Part shown: in pieces, positions 40,743 through 49,252 of the stretch
Numbering within the stretch: position 1 is the stretch's first letter
How the letters are laid out: every line of letters starts with the position of its first letter
DNA from: Pseudomonadota bacterium
GTDB taxonomy: Bacteria > Pseudomonadota > Gammaproteobacteria > Burkholderiales > Burkholderiaceae_B
Length of the DNA: 52,488 nucleotides
NCBI GenBank assembly: GCA_023387815.1
Contig: JAEWHK010000064.1
Coordinates: forward strand, 1-52,488
Reading direction: 5' to 3'
Position numbers and translations under genes: made by a program
The notes under the pieces: generated by a model
What the model saw: only the letters and a program-made list of their open reading frames with translations
Told to the model about the DNA's origin: nothing
Database searches by the model: none

Positions 40743-41201
40743 TCAGGAAGCAGTCTGTTCGGCGGCCGATTCTGCGCTGCAGCCAGGAAACTGATCGATA
40801 TCCATCCACATGAATTCCCAGATGTGACCATCGGGGTCACTTAGGCTGCGACCATACATAAAGCCGTGCTCCTGCGGTTCACGGACTTCTTTTGCTCCCA
40901 TGGACAGCGCTTTTTCGGCCACTGTATCAACGTCTTCTCTTGATGAGCGGCTGACGCACATCAGCACCTCGCTGGTTTCGTGGGCATTGGCAATGGTTCT
41001 GGGAGTAAAGTCGGAAAACCGCTGCCGCTGCAGAAACATCACACTTGCCATTGAACTGAGCTTCATGCAGACGTTCTCGGGACCGCTGAACATGGGATCA
41101 AACGAAAAGCCGAGGGCAGAAAAAAACTCACGCGTTCTTTCAACCGATTCGACAGGCAGATTTGCAAACAGCAGGGTCGCTTCTTGATTGGAGGTATTCA
41201 T
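40743..41201 (-). CDS. VOC-superfamily (glyoxalase/bleomycin-resistance-like) protein
   Basis: A 152-residue protein with two beta-alpha-beta-beta-beta modules of the vicinal oxygen chelate fold: LFANLPVESVERTREFFSALGFSFDPMF near the start and SMGAKEVREPQEHGFMYGRSLSDPDGHIWEFMWMD near the end. The second module holds DPDGHIWEF with a likely metal-binding Glu. VOC members include glyoxalases, dioxygenases and antibiotic-binding proteins; the sequence does not say which. It faces away from the AraC-type regulator across 263 bp, so the two may be functionally paired. Confidence 0.82.
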   Translation of the reverse strand: MNTSNQEATLLFANLPVESVERTREFFSALGFSFDPMFSGPENVCMKLSSMASVMFLQRQRFSDFTPRTIANAHETSEVLMCVSRSSREDVDTVAEKALSMGAKEVREPQEHGFMYGRSLSDPDGHIWEFMWMDIDQFPGCSAESAAEQTAS

Positions 41202-41464
41202 GTCGGTCTCCGCAATAGGATAGATACAGGATGGATCGCTGGCAACCGGACAAAAACGCCAGCCGGTCTGGAAGGTGACCTCTCATGCGAGGTTGTTGTG
41301 TTCACTATAAACGAGCGCAATACCCCTTGTAAGTGGATATTACGCCAACATAACGGGTTGATTGCGACATGAAACCTAAGTATAGTGACTGCACAGTCGT
41401 GCATTTATTCGCACCTACAGCCGCCACCGCATTGGGCCGGATCAATCAAGCAAGGGGATGCAGC

Positions 41465-42424
41465 ATGAAACAAATCGTTTTTCTTGTTCCTCAGGGCGTC
41501 AATCTGGCCGGCCTTGAGCAGGCCCGACTGGGCCTGACCGAAGCCTGCAAGTACCGCAAGCAGCACAATCTGCCTGCCATGTTCGAAGTGTCATTGGCAG
41601 GCGCACAGGCCGAAATAGCAGCCGGCCAGGGACACTACACCATCCATCCCGACTATGTGCTGCCTAATGTGCCCGAGGCCGATCTGTATATTGTGCCGCC
41701 TGGTGAACCCTCGCCTTCCACCCTGCATGACAATGGACCGCTGATCCGCTGGATTGCCCAGAAGTTTGCCGAGGGAGCGCCCATGGCAAGCCTGTGCATG
41801 GGCAGTGCACTGCTGGCCGCGGCCGGGATTCTGGATGGCCTGCGTGCCGTGACCCACTGGCAGGCGCTGGAGGCCATGCAGAATGCGTTTCCGGCCGTTC
41901 GCTGGAATGCCGAAAAAACGCTGGATTTTGACGGCGGCATCTTCACCAGCGGGGGCGCGGTTTCGGCCAGCCGCCTGATTCTGCATCTGATTGAATTGCA
42001 CTCAGATCGCGCGACCGCTATTTACTGCGCCAAGGTTTTCCAGCTGGATTACGAACGGCATTCACAATTGCCATTTTCCATTTTCAATGGCTGGAAGGCG
42101 CACGGGGACTCTTCCATCATGCCTGTGCAGTCGTTTCTGGAGAGGCATTACTCGGAAAAAATCACGGTAGAGCAGCTGTGTGAATCTTTTGCGATGGGGC
42201 GTCGCACACTGGAGCGGCGCTTTCGCAAGGCTACCGGACAGTCGGTGCTGGAATATCAGCAGCGCGTGCGTGTGGAAGCGGCCAAGCGTCAGCTGGAGAT
42301 GACCAGCAGCACCATTTCAAATGTGATGTATGACGTGGGCTATAACGATGCCAAGGCCTTCCGGGATACGTTTCGCAAATACAGCGGCCTGTCGCCGCTG
42401 GCTTATCGCGAGCGCTATCAGTAG
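41465..42424 (+). CDS. AraC-family regulator with DJ-1/PfpI (GATase1-like) sensor domain
   Basis: A 319-residue regulator of the GlxA/CdhR/ArgR group. Residues 1-170 form a DJ-1/PfpI-like domain: IVFLVPQGVNLAGLEQARLGL, EADLYIVPPG, MASLCMGSALLAAAGILDGLRAVTHW (with the nucleophile-elbow Cys) and GGIFTSGGAVSASR. Residues 220-319 are an AraC DNA-binding domain with two helix-turn-helix units (ITVEQLCESFAMGRRTLERRFRKATGQS; ISNVMYDVGYNDAKAFRDTFRKYSGLSPLAYR). This group often controls amine, arginine or carnitine catabolism. I chose ATG 41465 with AAGGGGA upstream; the frame upstream to 41369 lacks conservation. Confidence 0.9.
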   Translation: MKQIVFLVPQGVNLAGLEQARLGLTEACKYRKQHNLPAMFEVSLAGAQAEIAAGQGHYTIHPDYVLPNVPEADLYIVPPGEPSPSTLHDNGPLIRWIAQKFAEGAPMASLCMGSALLAAAGILDGLRAVTHWQALEAMQNAFPAVRWNAEKTLDFDGGIFTSGGAVSASRLILHLIELHSDRATAIYCAKVFQLDYERHSQLPFSIFNGWKAHGDSSIMPVQSFLERHYSEKITVEQLCESFAMGRRTLERRFRKATGQSVLEYQQRVRVEAAKRQLEMTSSTISNVMYDVGYNDAKAFRDTFRKYSGLSPLAYRERYQ

Positions 42425-42507
42425 CTGACAGCCTGGTCATTGCGCGCCTTCAAGGCCGGGGTCAACCGGTTTAATGGCAGAGCGATCTTTAGCAGTAGCG
42501 AGCGCTA

Positions 42508-43860
42508 TCAGTAAATCGCGCCCACACGCGCGGCCTGCGCAATGCTTTCCAGATTCTGCATGCCCGATTGCAACTGGGCATCAGACAACGTGCCGCCGTA
42601 TTGCGCGAGACCCAGCACCTTGTCACGGATCTCCTGGCGCGTCAGGGTATTGCCGGGATCACCCTTAGGCTCATCGACACGCCCCTGTAGTGTCCGTCCG
42701 TCACGCGTCTCCACCGACACCTTGCCGATCCAGCGCTGCGGATAAGCCGTATCCACTTCCTCATCCTTTTCCATACTGACCCGTTCGCGGAAATCAGCCA
42801 CCGCCTTGTCATCCAGGGCGGCATCAAATTCGATCAGACCCGCACGCTGACGCAGAGCGATCAGTGCCAGAACCGTTCCCATCGAAAACTTGGACTGATG
42901 CACAGTTTCCGGTCGCGTAACGGCACCCAGCACATCGATGGCGCCCTGATGTACATGGGTAATCACGCGGTTGATATCCTCGGCAACCAGGCCGTGATCC
43001 TGCATGACGCGGGCCAGGGCATCGGCTGCCGGATGGGTATGACGGCAGGACGCATGATATTTGAACGAGGTCTCGGCCAGCGCCCAGCGCGTGCCAAGGC
43101 CGTCGGTCAGGCGCGAGGGATCGGCATCGCTGGACATGCCCGCGCCCAGTCCTTGTGCGCCTTCCAGAATCTGTCGGGCACCGGTGAAGCCATCACGGGC
43201 CAGCCAGGCAGCGGTCAGGCCATTGGCAGCGGCCTTTGCCGTATGAAGCTGCTTGGAGTCGGCCGCGGTTTTCAGAAACTCCCACAGGCCGGCCGCCTGC
43301 GTGCCTGCCGAACCGATAGCATCCAGCATCTGCGCGGGTGTCAGGGACATCAGTCTGCCTGCCGCCACCGCCGCCGCAATCGTGCCCGCCGTGCCGGTCG
43401 TGTGGAAAATGCGATAGTGAGAGCGGCCCAGAAACTCGCCGACCCGGATGCCGGCCTCATAACCGGCCACGCAGGCCACCAGCAATTCTTTGCCCGATGC
43501 CCCCATATCCTGCGCAACCGCCAGCGCGGCTGGGAATACCACTGCCGCCGGATGAAACACAGCGCCGTTGTGGACATCGTCCTGTTCCACCATATGTGCT
43601 GCAGCGCCATTGACCAGTGCCGCAAAAAGGGGCGAAGTCGTTTGTGCTGAGCCGATGATTTGCGCGCTGCCCTCTTGCGGTCCCATGGCGAGCGCAAAGT
43701 CACGCATGGATTTGACGGGGCGTGCAGGATAGCCCGCCAGCATGGAACCGAAGGTATCCAGCAGAAAGTCCTCACAACGCGAGATCACCGCGTCCGGGAT
43801 CATCTCGTAACGCAGATTGGCGGTAAATTCGGCGAGCGTGGCACTGGGTGTTTGCGTCAT
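42508..43860 (-). CDS. MmgE/PrpD-family protein
   Basis: A 450-residue member of the MmgE/PrpD family, which includes 2-methylcitrate dehydratase and cis-aconitate decarboxylase. Features are LLDTFGSMLAGYPARP near the N-terminus, AAAHMVEQDDVHNGAVFHPAAVVFPAALAVAQDMGASG (the DD-H active-site region), and FKYHASCRHTHPAADALARVM. It shares a transcript with the acyl-CoA dehydrogenase 93 bp upstream and ends the operon. Next to hydratase, CoA-transferase and CitE-like genes it may form or isomerise an unsaturated C5 dicarboxylate, but many MmgE/PrpD proteins have no known reaction. Confidence 0.85.
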   Translation of the reverse strand: MTQTPSATLAEFTANLRYEMIPDAVISRCEDFLLDTFGSMLAGYPARPVKSMRDFALAMGPQEGSAQIIGSAQTTSPLFAALVNGAAAHMVEQDDVHNGAVFHPAAVVFPAALAVAQDMGASGKELLVACVAGYEAGIRVGEFLGRSHYRIFHTTGTAGTIAAAVAAGRLMSLTPAQMLDAIGSAGTQAAGLWEFLKTAADSKQLHTAKAAANGLTAAWLARDGFTGARQILEGAQGLGAGMSSDADPSRLTDGLGTRWALAETSFKYHASCRHTHPAADALARVMQDHGLVAEDINRVITHVHQGAIDVLGAVTRPETVHQSKFSMGTVLALIALRQRAGLIEFDAALDDKAVADFRERVSMEKDEEVDTAYPQRWIGKVSVETRDGRTLQGRVDEPKGDPGNTLTRQEIRDKVLGLAQYGGTLSDAQLQSGMQNLESIAQAARVGAIY

Positions 43861-43953
43861 GTCAGGTTTCCAAATCAGGGTGTGGCGGTGTACAGAAAAT
43901 CAGAACTGTCAGATCAATCGAAACAATCAGAATGAACCGAACAGGCAGAACAA

Positions 43954-45114
43954 TCAGAACGAACGGGGCAGTCCCAGCACATGTTCTGCAACATAGGAGT
44001 AAATCAGATTCGTGGAAATCGGTGCGACCTGATAGAGACGGGTCTCACGGAACTTGCGCTCAACGTCATATTCATTGGCAAAACCGAACCCACCATGAAA
44101 TTGCAGGCAGGCATTGGCGGCTTCCCACGAGGCTTCCGACGCCAGCAGCTTGGCCATATTGGCCTGTGTGCCGCAAGCCTGCTTGGCATCAAAGCGACGC
44201 GCGGCTTCATAACGCATCAGGCTGGCCGCTTCAATATTGATAAAGGCCTTGGCAATGGGGAACTGCACGCCCTGATTCTGGCCGATAGGACGACCAAAGA
44301 CCTTGCGCTCTTTCACATAAGCGCTGACCTTGTCGATGAACCAGTAGCCATCGCCAATGCACTCGGCAGCAATCAGCGTGCGCTCGGCATTGAGACCGTC
44401 CAGAATATATTTGAAACCCTTGCCTTCCTCGCCGATCAGACTTTCTTCCGGCAGTTCCAGGTTGTCAAAAAACAGCTCGTTGGTTTCATGATTGACCATA
44501 TTGGGAATGGGCTGCAGGCTCATCCCGCCTTTGAGGGCTTCATGAATATTCACCAGAAAAATGGACATGCCTTCGGACTTGCGGGTGACCTGATCCAGCG
44601 GCGTGGTGCGGGCCAGCAGTATCATCAGATCAGAGTGCTGCACGCGGGAAATCCATACCTTCTGACCGTTAATCACGTAGCGGCCGTCTTTCTTCGTTGC
44701 GGTGGTCTTGATTTTGGTGGTGTCGGTACCGGTAGTGGGCTCGGTCACCGCCATCGATTGCAAACGTAATTCGCCTGTGGCAATTTGCGGCAGGTACTTT
44801 TTCTTCTGCTCATCGGAACCGTGGCGCAGCAGTGTGCCCATGTTGTACATCTGACCGTGGCAGGCTCCGGAATTACCCCCGCAACGGTTGATTTCCTCCA
44901 TGATGACCGTGGCTTCAGTTAGACTTAGCCCCGAGCCGCCATATTCCTGGGGAATCAGAGCCGCCAGCCAGCCCGCTTCTGTGAGCGCGTTAACGAAAGC
45001 TTCGGGATAACCGCGTTTTTCGTCGATTTCACGAAAATACTCGGCTGGAAATTGGGCGCACAAATCACGAATGGCATCGCGAATGTCCTGGAAAGCGTCA
45101 GCTTGATGTTGCAC
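43954..45114 (-). CDS. Acyl-CoA dehydrogenase
   Basis: FAD-dependent acyl-CoA dehydrogenase, 386 residues. Domain order is helical N-terminus (GWLAALIPQEYGGSGLSLTEATVIMEEI), beta domain (LQSMAVTEPTTGTDTTKIKTTATKKDGRYVINGQKVWIS) and C-terminal helices (ERTLIAAECIGDGYWFIDKVSAYVKERKVFGRPIGQNQGVQFPIA; LQFHGGFGFANEYDVERKFRETRLYQVAP). The enzyme makes a 2,3-double bond in an acyl-CoA. With the citramalyl-CoA-type genes opposite, methylsuccinyl-CoA is an attractive substrate, though this is inferred. I chose a GTG start at 45114 (preceded by CGAGG), which yields family length; the frame open to 45198 begins with TTG and adds unconserved residues. It is divergent from the LysR gene. Confidence 0.9.
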   Translation of the reverse strand: MQHQADAFQDIRDAIRDLCAQFPAEYFREIDEKRGYPEAFVNALTEAGWLAALIPQEYGGSGLSLTEATVIMEEINRCGGNSGACHGQMYNMGTLLRHGSDEQKKKYLPQIATGELRLQSMAVTEPTTGTDTTKIKTTATKKDGRYVINGQKVWISRVQHSDLMILLARTTPLDQVTRKSEGMSIFLVNIHEALKGGMSLQPIPNMVNHETNELFFDNLELPEESLIGEEGKGFKYILDGLNAERTLIAAECIGDGYWFIDKVSAYVKERKVFGRPIGQNQGVQFPIAKAFINIEAASLMRYEAARRFDAKQACGTQANMAKLLASEASWEAANACLQFHGGFGFANEYDVERKFRETRLYQVAPISTNLIYSYVAEHVLGLPRSF

Positions 45115-45186
45115 GGCGGGAACCTCGGAGAAATAAACAGGAACAGCCTGTACTTTGACAGAATACGGCGGTTCTGGATATTGCTG

Positions 45187-45199
45187 TTTGCTTAACAAA
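45187..45199. promoter_or_regulatory. Candidate LysR-type binding box
   Basis: TTTGCTTAACAAA has the T-N11-A form with inverted TTTG/CAAA ends and lies in the 115-bp gap between the divergent acyl-CoA dehydrogenase and LysR genes. LysR regulators commonly bind such boxes. Nothing else here was convincing. Confidence 0.4.
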
Positions 45200-45229
45200 G
45201 ACTTTAGCGAAAATTAAGGAGCACCGCAG

Positions 45230-46189
45230 ATGGCGATGCATTTTGATCTGACGGACATGCAACTGATGGTTCACATCAGTGAAGTGAACAGCCTGACCCG
45301 GGGTGCCGAGCGATCCTGTCTGTCCCTGCCCGCAGCCAGCAATCGCATCAAGAATCTGGAAAACAATCTGGGTACAGCGCTGCTCTACCGTAACAGCCAG
45401 GGCGTCACCCTGACCCCTTCGGGCGAAGCGTTTGTGCGCCACGCTCATATTGTGCTGCGTCAGCTTGAACATCTGCGCGGAGATATTCGCGAATTCGCCG
45501 AAGGCATCAAGGGCAAGGTCCGCGTATACGCCAACACAACTGCAATGAATGAATTCATGCCCGATATCCTGAGCCGCTATCTGGCGCTGCATCCGGATGT
45601 GAGCGTGGAACTGCGCGAGCGTCTGAGCTATCGCATTGTGAGTCTGGTCAGCGAAGGTCTGGCCGACATTGGCGTGGTCGCCGGCATAGACGAAGAACAG
45701 GTCACGGCCGAAGACGGACTGTGCTTTATTCCCTATCGCTCCGACAACCTGGTGCTGGTTACCTCACAAGGTCACCGGCTGGCGGCTTACGAAGAGCTGG
45801 CCTTTGCCGAAAGTCTGTCATGTGAATTCGTGGGGCTTTCCGAATGGAGTGCCATCCATGCATTTCTGAAACAGGCGGCAGAAACCCTGGGCAGCCCGTT
45901 GCGATTTCGCGTGGAGGTGGGCGGATTCGAAGCGGCATGCCGAATGATCGCGGCCAATGCCGGCGTTGGCGTGATTCCCGAGACCGCTGCACGGCGTTAT
46001 GCCGCCACCATGCCGCTGAAAATCATCCATCTGACCGATAGCTGGGCACTGCGACGCCTATACGTATGTGTGCGTAAACTGCAGGAACTGCCTTCTTTTG
46101 CGCAGGAACTGGTCGCTCTGATGCAGGAAGATGCCGCGCAGCAGAATGTGACTCAGAGCAAAAAAAGTGCAACCCATAGGCTTAAGTGA
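45230..46189 (+). CDS. LysR-family transcriptional regulator
   Basis: A 319-residue LysR-type regulator. The N-terminal helix-turn-helix reads LMVHISEVNSLTRGAERSCLSLPAASNRIKNLENNLGTALLYR (about 11-53), with the family's NSQGVTLTPSGEAF after it. The effector domain has VRVYANTTAMNEFMPDILSRYLALHPDVSVELRERLS and GVGVIPETAARR. It is transcribed away from the acyl-CoA dehydrogenase and towards the hydratase/CoA-transferase/lyase genes, so it probably controls both arms in response to the pathway acid or CoA ester. AAGGAG lies eight bases before ATG 45230. Confidence 0.92.
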   Translation: MAMHFDLTDMQLMVHISEVNSLTRGAERSCLSLPAASNRIKNLENNLGTALLYRNSQGVTLTPSGEAFVRHAHIVLRQLEHLRGDIREFAEGIKGKVRVYANTTAMNEFMPDILSRYLALHPDVSVELRERLSYRIVSLVSEGLADIGVVAGIDEEQVTAEDGLCFIPYRSDNLVLVTSQGHRLAAYEELAFAESLSCEFVGLSEWSAIHAFLKQAAETLGSPLRFRVEVGGFEAACRMIAANAGVGVIPETAARRYAATMPLKIIHLTDSWALRRLYVCVRKLQELPSFAQELVALMQEDAAQQNVTQSKKSATHRLK

Positions 46190-46366
46190 AGTCTGTGTTT
46201 CACGATTAATAATTCCAATGGCGGTGCCTTAAGGGTTATGCTGATGGCTGTCGTCCGGGCAGTATGCCTTAGTGCGCCCGGCGTAGCAGGAAAGCGGCGA
46301 AAAGGTCTGAACCGGAACGGCAGATCCGCCCCCACGCATTTTATTTTTTGTCAGGAAACAGTGCGC

Positions 46367-47206
46367 ATGACTCAGGAAGTTCAGCAGCCCGACCTTTCCG
46401 CATGGATCGGTCGTCAGGAAGTGACCCAGGATTTCATCAACCCCTCGCATGTGCGGAAGATCGCGGCAACGCTGGAGACAGTCGCTCCCGCGGCGGGTGA
46501 AGCGCTGCCACCGCTGTGGCAATGGGCCTTGTTCATTGAACCCGCGCCTCAGGATCAGCTGGGCGCAGACGGACATCCACGGCGTGGCGGATTTCTGCCC
46601 CCGGCCGATAACCGAAACCGCATGTGGGCGGGCGGCCGGCTGCAGTTTCACCAGCCCCTGCGTGTCGGGCAGGAGGCAGAACGCCGCTCCACCATTACCG
46701 CCATTCGCGAAAAGAAAGGCAGTACCGGCAGCCTGCTGTTTGTGACCGTCACTCACGAGTACTCTCAGGATGGGCAGCTGTGTATTCATGAAGAGCAGGA
46801 CATCGTCTACCGCGAGCCGTCGCCGCCAAAGCTGGGCGGCACCGATGCAGCCGGCACCGCCGAGTGGTCAGAAACCATTACGCCCACCAGCACGCTGCTG
46901 TTTCGCTATTCCGCCGTTACCTTTAACGGCCATCGGATTCATTACGACCATCCCTATGTGACCGAGACTGAGGGTTACCCGGGACTGGTTGTGCACGGCC
47001 CCATGATTGCCACGCGTCTGCTGCAGGCGTTCTGCCAGGCGCATCCCGATAAAACCGTCACAGGCTTTTCTTTCCGCGGACATCGCCCGCTGATCGCGCC
47101 GGCCGTCTTTCGTGCCCAGGGGGCGCTTGACGAAGCCGGCAAGGCGCGCGTCTGGGCTGAACAGGAAGGCACGGTCGCCCAGACAGGGGAGGTTCAGTAC
47201 CAATGA
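46367..47206 (+). CDS. HTD2/MaoC-like acyl-CoA hydratase (mesaconyl/itaconyl-CoA hydratase type)
   Basis: A 279-residue double-hotdog protein of the HTD2/FAS1-like dehydratase group. The N-terminal half has PPLWQWALFIEP and RRGGFLPPADNRNRMWAGGRLQFHQPLRVGQEAERRSTI, patterns I associate with mesaconyl-C4-CoA and itaconyl-CoA hydratases. The C-terminal half has FRYSAVTFNGHRIHYDHPYVTETEGYPGLVVHGPM, the catalytic hydratase-2-like segment with its conserved His and Asp. In that role it adds water to an unsaturated C5 dicarboxyl-CoA to give citramalyl-CoA, the substrate of the CitE-like lyase two genes downstream. I chose ATG 46367 (AGGAAA upstream). The stop overlaps the CoA-transferase start by four bases (ATGA). 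Confidence 0.82.
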   Translation: MTQEVQQPDLSAWIGRQEVTQDFINPSHVRKIAATLETVAPAAGEALPPLWQWALFIEPAPQDQLGADGHPRRGGFLPPADNRNRMWAGGRLQFHQPLRVGQEAERRSTITAIREKKGSTGSLLFVTVTHEYSQDGQLCIHEEQDIVYREPSPPKLGGTDAAGTAEWSETITPTSTLLFRYSAVTFNGHRIHYDHPYVTETEGYPGLVVHGPMIATRLLQAFCQAHPDKTVTGFSFRGHRPLIAPAVFRAQGALDEAGKARVWAEQEGTVAQTGEVQYQ

Positions 47207-48405
47207 AAACAGCACAGTCTGCGGGCGTGCGCCCGCTGGACGGCATCACCGTCCTGAGTCTTGAACATGCCATTGCCGCCCCGTTCTGCACGCGCCAGCT
47301 TGCTGACCTGGGCGCGCGGATCATCAAGGTGGAACGCCCCGGCGTGGGCGATTTTGCACGCAATTATGACGAGCGCGTCAAAGGCATGTCCTCGCATTTC
47401 GTCTGGACCAACCGCTCCAAGGAAAGCCTGACGCTGGACCTGAAAAGTCCGCAGGCCAAAGAGGTGCTGGCGCGTCTGCTGCCACAGGTTGATGTACTGG
47501 TACAAAACCTGGCGCCAGGTGCTGCTGCCCGGCTGGGGCTGTCCTACGATCAGCTGCATGAGCAATATCCCTCCCTGATCGTCTGCGATATTTCAGGGTA
47601 TGGTGCAGGTGGCCCTTACGAAACCAAAAAAGCTTACGACCTGCTGATCCAGAGCGAGAGCGGTTTCGTGTCCGTGACGGGCAGTCGCGACGAGCCGGCC
47701 AAGGCAGGCTGCTCCATTGCCGATATCTCTGCCGGCATGTACGCCTATTCGCATATCCTGTCGGCCCTTCTGTTGCGTGGCAAAACCGGTGAAGGCAGTC
47801 ACATTGACCTGACCATGCTGGAAAGTATGGTCGAGTGGATGGGATTCCCGCTGTATTACGCGTTTGACGATGCCCCGCCGCCGGTACGTGCCGGCGCGGC
47901 GCACGCCTCTATCTATCCCTATGGACCTTTCCTGGCCGGCAACGGCAAGACTGTCATGCTGGGGCTGCAGAACGAAAGAGAATGGAAAATCTTCTGCGAT
48001 CAGGTCCTGGAAAAACCCGAACTGGCAGTGGATGAACGCTTCAATACCAATTCGCGTCGCACAGCCAATCGGGAAGTGTTGCGCGACCTCATTGTTCAGG
48101 CCTTTGCGGCCCATGACGATGAACAGATCATTGATCGCCTGGAAAAGGCGGGTATTGCCAACGCCCGGGTCAACGAGATGAAAGCGGTCTGGGAGCATCC
48201 TCAGTTGAAAGCGCGCAGCCGTTTCACGCAAATGGACAGTCCTGTGGGCACGCTGCCCGCCTTTTTGCCGCCCGGAGTCAACAGCAGCTACGACTATAAA
48301 ATCGCTGCGGTTCCCGATCTGGGCGAGCATTCGACCGCCATCCTGGACGAACTGGGCTATGATGACGCCACGATCAATGAGTGGAAAACCTCGGGTGTCA
48401 TCTGA
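47203..48405 (+). CDS. CaiB/BaiF-family (class III) CoA-transferase
   Basis: A 400-residue class III CoA-transferase. The family start LDGITVLSLEHAIAAPFCTRQLADLGARIIKVERPGVGDFAR, TNRSKESLTLDLKSPQA, and the catalytic Asp174 in CSIADISAGMYAYSHILSAL are present; HIDLTMLESMVEW and GVNSS follow. Such enzymes move CoA between carboxylic acids, for example from succinyl-CoA to mesaconate, itaconate or malate. It sits between the hydratase and the CitE-like lyase, so it probably activates the pathway acid. Start overlaps the hydratase stop; the lyase gene follows after 37 bp. Confidence 0.9.
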   Translation: MKTAQSAGVRPLDGITVLSLEHAIAAPFCTRQLADLGARIIKVERPGVGDFARNYDERVKGMSSHFVWTNRSKESLTLDLKSPQAKEVLARLLPQVDVLVQNLAPGAAARLGLSYDQLHEQYPSLIVCDISGYGAGGPYETKKAYDLLIQSESGFVSVTGSRDEPAKAGCSIADISAGMYAYSHILSALLLRGKTGEGSHIDLTMLESMVEWMGFPLYYAFDDAPPPVRAGAAHASIYPYGPFLAGNGKTVMLGLQNEREWKIFCDQVLEKPELAVDERFNTNSRRTANREVLRDLIVQAFAAHDDEQIIDRLEKAGIANARVNEMKAVWEHPQLKARSRFTQMDSPVGTLPAFLPPGVNSSYDYKIAAVPDLGEHSTAILDELGYDDATINEWKTSGVI

Positions 48406-48442
48406 TTGCCCGTGCCTGCACTAATCAAGGAGTAAGAAGAAG

Positions 48443-49252
48443 ATGAGAATGCGTTCTGCACTGTTTGTTCCGGCGACGCGGGTCGACAGAATACCCAAGG
48501 CACTGGCCAGTGGCGCCGATGCCGTGATCGTCGATCTGGAAGATGCAGTCGAGCAGGATGCCAAGGAAAGTGCGCGCCAGGCGCTGCGTGAATTTGCAGA
48601 AGGCAACCCGGATGCGCAGTTTCTGGTCCGGGTTAACGATGCGGGCTCGCGCTGGTTCAATGACGATATCGCGTTGTGCACCCGACTTGCCAATATCACA
48701 GGTGTCATGCTGCCGAAAGCAGAGAGCCATTCCCAGGTCAGTGCCGCGACGATGGCCCGCAAGCCCGTATATCCGATCATCGAAAGTGCCATGGGTCTGA
48801 TGCGCATGCCCGAACTTTGCCAGGCGCCTGGCGTGGCCCGTCTGTCCTTTGGGGCACTGGACCTGGCCCTGGATCTGAACATGGATCGTGACTCGGCAGG
48901 CGCGCAACAGCTGCTGGCCTCTGTCCGTCCGCAACTGGTCATACAAAGCCGCGCAGCCGGAATTGAGGCGCCGCTGGATGGTGTTTATCCTGATATTTCG
49001 AATGCCGCGGGTCTGACCGAGTCGGTCACGCTGGCCAAAGGCATGGGCTTTGCCGGTGCGCTGTGCATTCATCCATCTCAGGTAGAAGTGATCCATCAGG
49101 TGTTTGAACCGACTGCCGCCGAAAAAGACTGGGCCGCGCGCGTCCTGAAGGCGTTTGAAGAAAGCGGCCGTGCCGCGTTCAAGCTTGACGGACAGATGGT
49201 AGATATGCCGGTTATTGAGAAAGCTCGCCGGATTCTTCAGTCTCATCCTTAG
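48443..49252 (+). CDS. HpcH/HpaI-family, CitE-like acyl-CoA lyase (citramalyl/malyl-CoA type)
   Basis: A 269-residue TIM-barrel lyase of the CitE-like group. The start MRSALFVPATRVDRIPKALASGADAVIVDLEDAVEQDAKESAR holds the CoA-binding Arg and the metal-site Asp/Glu; RVNDAGSRWFNDDIALC, YPIIESAMGLMRMPEL and KGMGFAGALCIHPSQVEVIH are typical. These enzymes split malyl- or citramalyl-CoA into acetyl-CoA and glyoxylate or pyruvate. The lack of citrate-lyase alpha and gamma genes excludes citrate lyase. Given the hydratase and CoA-transferase upstream, a citramalyl-CoA lyase is the best guess. A ribosome site (AAGGAG) precedes ATG 48443. The last 41 bp overlap the convergent kinase gene. Confidence 0.88.
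   Translation: MRMRSALFVPATRVDRIPKALASGADAVIVDLEDAVEQDAKESARQALREFAEGNPDAQFLVRVNDAGSRWFNDDIALCTRLANITGVMLPKAESHSQVSAATMARKPVYPIIESAMGLMRMPELCQAPGVARLSFGALDLALDLNMDRDSAGAQQLLASVRPQLVIQSRAAGIEAPLDGVYPDISNAAGLTESVTLAKGMGFAGALCIHPSQVEVIHQVFEPTAAEKDWAARVLKAFEESGRAAFKLDGQMVDMPVIEKARRILQSHP

Noticed and set aside
48443..49252. Citrate lyase beta subunit
   Set aside because: Sequence is CitE-like but no citD, citF, citC or citG genes are adjacent; neighbours indicate an acyl-CoA lyase.
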